A program made the position numbers and the translations under genes. Source: CAZUCD01 sp964618855 (GTDB lineage: Bacteria; Sumerlaeota; Sumerlaeia; SLMS01; JANRJK01). From it: a stretch of DNA of 46,806 nt. The notes beneath the pieces are model-generated. The model ran no database searches. It saw only the letters and a list, made by a program, of their open reading frames with translations, and was not told where the DNA came from. The stretch lies in NCBI GenBank assembly GCA_964618855.1, contig CAZUCD010000007.1, forward strand, positions 1 through 46,806, written 5' to 3'. Position 1 is the first letter of the stretch; every line of letters starts with the position of its first letter. This document shows, in pieces, positions 45,129 through 46,806 of this stretch.

Positions 45129-45559
45129 GCCTTTGCGACCTTTTCTCGCGCTCCCGTCCATGCGTTGAATCCGCCATTCAGGTTGCTGACCTGGCGGAAG
45201 CCGACCTGCAGGAGGAATGCGCCCACCTCCATGCTCCTCATGCCCGACGCGCAGTAGACGACGACGTGCTGGTCGGGTTCGAGTTCGGTCTGGCGGCCCT
45301 GGATTTCGTGCATGGGGATGTGGACGCTGCCGGGAATGCGCCCAGACTCTTCGATTTCGTGGTCATCGCGAACGTCCAGCAGGACCGGCGGCTGGCCGGA
45401 TGCGAGAAGTGCCTCGACCTCGCGTGCGGCCAACTCCTGCGGGACGCCCGACTCCGACGCCCACGAACGATCAGACCCGGACTTGGCCGGGGCCGGTTTG
45501 GGCGTTGACGACTCCGCAGGCTTCTTGTCTCCGCCGAAAAGCTTGCTCAGGAACCCCAT
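45125..45559 (-). CDS. Single-domain rhodanese
   Basis: 144 aa. An N-terminal helix (MGFLSKLFGGDKK) and low-complexity linker precede one rhodanese domain (about 50-140). The active loop is YCASGMRS with catalytic Cys103; PPVLLDVRDDHEIEESGRIPGS is the typical N-terminal strand. It probably transfers or binds sulfane sulfur; GlpE-like length. ATG 45559 has a full AAGGAGGT site 8 nt upstream (45569-45576). First gene of the six-gene minus-strand run to 30952. Confidence 0.92.
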   Translation of the reverse strand: MGFLSKLFGGDKKPAESSTPKPAPAKSGSDRSWASESGVPQELAAREVEALLASGQPPVLLDVRDDHEIEESGRIPGSVHIPMHEIQGRQTELEPDQHVVVYCASGMRSMEVGAFLLQVGFRQVSNLNGGFNAWTGAREKVAKA

Positions 45560-45568
45560 CCGCGGGCG

Positions 45569-45576
45569 ACCTCCTT
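45569..45576 (-). promoter_or_regulatory. Perfect Shine-Dalgarno of the rhodanese gene
   Basis: AAGGAGGT, 8 nt from ATG 45559, decides this start over one 16 codons upstream. It is the strongest ribosome site seen in the window and opens the long envelope operon. Confidence 0.75.
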
Positions 45577-45769
45577 GCAGGCGCCTCCGAAGAGCGTCGG
45601 GATGCACTCCCGGGCGGTCAAGCGCCGGTGGTTCCCGCCCCGGGCGCCGCCCTCCCGGTGCACGGTTTTATGCACGCGGGGGCACCATCAGCCTTTGACC
45701 CGATACAGGCCCGCTCCATCCTGCATCCTTGATCAGGCGACCGAATCCAAGCAACACCCCTGGTGGACC

Positions 45770-46806
45770 ATGCGCATCCTCCTGCTCTTCCCCCACTTCC
45801 CCCCAGACATGGAGCACTTCACGCATGGCCTCGGGGAGGCGGGCGCCGAGGTTCACGGCGTCGCCGACGTCGAGGAAAGCCTGATACCCGCCCACGTTCG
45901 GCAGCACCTCGCGACCTACACGCGCATGCCGGACTTCCGTGACGAGGAGAGCATCCTCAACGCCTGCGCAGAACGGTTCCGGGGACTCCAGATCGACCGC
46001 GTCGAGTGCCTGTGGGAGGCTCTCGTCCTCCTCGCGGCGAAGCTGCGCGAGCGGCTTGGCGCAAAGGGGATGACCCACGACCAGGTCCTCGCATTCCGCG
46101 ACAAGGACATCATGAAGCAGCGCGTGCGCGCCGCCGGTCTCCGCGTGCCGAAGTCGCGGCGCGTAAAGTACGCCCGCGAGATCTACGAGGCGGGGGAGGA
46201 GTTCGGCTACCCGATTGTCATCAAGCCGATCGCCGGCGTGTGCTCCGCGGACACCTACCGCTGCACCTCAAGAAAGGATGTCGAGGACATCATCCCGCAG
46301 CTTGCCCATCTGCAGGAGGGCAACGTCGAGGAGTTCATCCACGGCGAGGAGTTCACCTTTGATGCGGTCGTGATCGACGGCGTCCCCGCCTTCTACAGTG
46401 TGAACCAGTACCACCCGACGATGCTGGTGGCGCGCCAGCTCGAGTGGATCAGCCCGGCCGACCTGACCTTCCGCGACCCCGACATCCCCAAGCTGAAGGG
46501 GGGCGTGAAGCTCGCGCACGACGTGTGCAAGGCGCTGCAATTCGAGACGGGCTTCATACACATGGAGTGGTTCCTGACGGACAAGGGCGAGGCCGTCTTC
46601 GGCGAGATAGCCGCGCGCAACGGTGGCGGCAACCTCATCCACCTCGTGAACTACGCCAACGAGTTCGACGCATTCCGCGAATGGGCGAACGCCATCACGC
46701 ACGGCAGGATCGAGCGCGCCCCGCAGCGCAAGTACAACGTCACCATGGTGTGCAAGCGAGCCGAGGGGCAGGGCCGCATCCGCCACATCGCGGGGCTCGA
46801 CCATGT
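45770..46806 (+). CDS. ATP-grasp-domain protein (3' end beyond window)
   Basis: At least 345 aa, open to the window edge. Starts MRILLLFPHFPPDMEHF. A central linker has the KDIMKQRVRAAGLRVPKSR pattern; the ATP-grasp domain shows EEFGYPIVIKPIAGVCS, NVEEFIHGEEFTFDAVV (adenine/Mg region) and HMEWFLTDKGEAVFGEIAARNGGG, with Glu and Asn for Mg-ATP. Similar to the carnosine-synthase/BL00235-like ligases that join an amino group to a carboxylate. Substrates unknown. Divergent from the rhodanese operon with about 210 nt between them, which contain an imperfect GTGCA...TGCAC hairpin near 45660. Confidence 0.88.
   Translation, partial: MRILLLFPHFPPDMEHFTHGLGEAGAEVHGVADVEESLIPAHVRQHLATYTRMPDFRDEESILNACAERFRGLQIDRVECLWEALVLLAAKLRERLGAKGMTHDQVLAFRDKDIMKQRVRAAGLRVPKSRRVKYAREIYEAGEEFGYPIVIKPIAGVCSADTYRCTSRKDVEDIIPQLAHLQEGNVEEFIHGEEFTFDAVVIDGVPAFYSVNQYHPTMLVARQLEWISPADLTFRDPDIPKLKGGVKLAHDVCKALQFETGFIHMEWFLTDKGEAVFGEIAARNGGGNLIHLVNYANEFDAFREWANAITHGRIERAPQRKYNVTMVCKRAEGQGRIRHIAGLDH

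Noticed and set aside
1..46806. tRNA, rRNA, CRISPR arrays, insertion sequences, att sites
   Set aside because: Looked for in the gaps by eye and found none; gaps are too short for most of these.

Overview
The window is 46.8 kb of GC-rich, gene-dense bacterial chromosome (roughly two-thirds G+C by eye). The host is a diderm (Gram-negative): it has a Kdo transferase, an AsmA-like envelope protein paired with a DUF1318 lipoprotein, lipobox proteins and many signal peptides. GTG and TTG starts are frequent and many adjacent genes share ATGA or GTGA overlaps. I cannot name the phylum from sequence alone. The mix (MEP isoprenoid genes, BACON-like repeats, a lamin-tail protein, a Ser/Thr kinase, giant TPR-CHAT and AsmA-like proteins) suggests an environmental lineage outside the well-studied Proteobacteria. 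No mobile element, CRISPR array, rRNA or tRNA was seen.

Layout. 0-3.2 kb (minus): a large exported or membrane protein with SPOR domains and two LamG-like modules, ending at a hairpin. 3.3-9.3 kb (plus): dnaX-ybaB-recR, a SpoU-type RNA methyltransferase, waaA and an MFS exporter. 9.4-10.6 kb (minus): ispD-ispF. 11.0-15.4 kb: a PAS-GGDEF-EAL protein (plus) facing a PilZ protein and a YfcE-type phosphoesterase (minus), a possible c-di-GMP neighbourhood. 15.6-18.2 kb (plus): a transmembrane Ser/Thr kinase with four BACON-like repeats, followed by a strong hairpin. 18.3-23.5 kb (minus): two small membrane proteins with the same C-terminal motif, a MacB/LolD-like ATPase, an FtsX-like permease, a His-rich lipoprotein, a DUF3299 protein and an RlmI-like methyltransferase. 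The ABC part resembles the zinc-linked zrg cassette. 23.7-24.9 kb (plus): an exported protein with OB-fold-like repeats. 24.9-27.2 kb (minus): nfo, an esterase-fold protein lacking its nucleophile, and yajQ. 27.3-30.9 kb: a small conserved hypothetical (plus), ispG (minus) and a secreted lamin-tail protein (plus).

30.95-45.56 kb (minus) is the most unusual part. It is a compact run of six genes: rhodanese, SH3 protein, M48-like protein with a broken HExxH motif, 1502-aa AsmA/YdbH-like protein, DUF1318 lipoprotein, and a 2520-aa exported TPR-CHAT protein with intact His/Cys. All but the first appear to be membrane-anchored, lipidated or exported. The translational overlaps suggest a single envelope-directed unit combining lipid transport with a CHAT peptidase. 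A partial ATP-grasp gene (plus) runs off the right edge.
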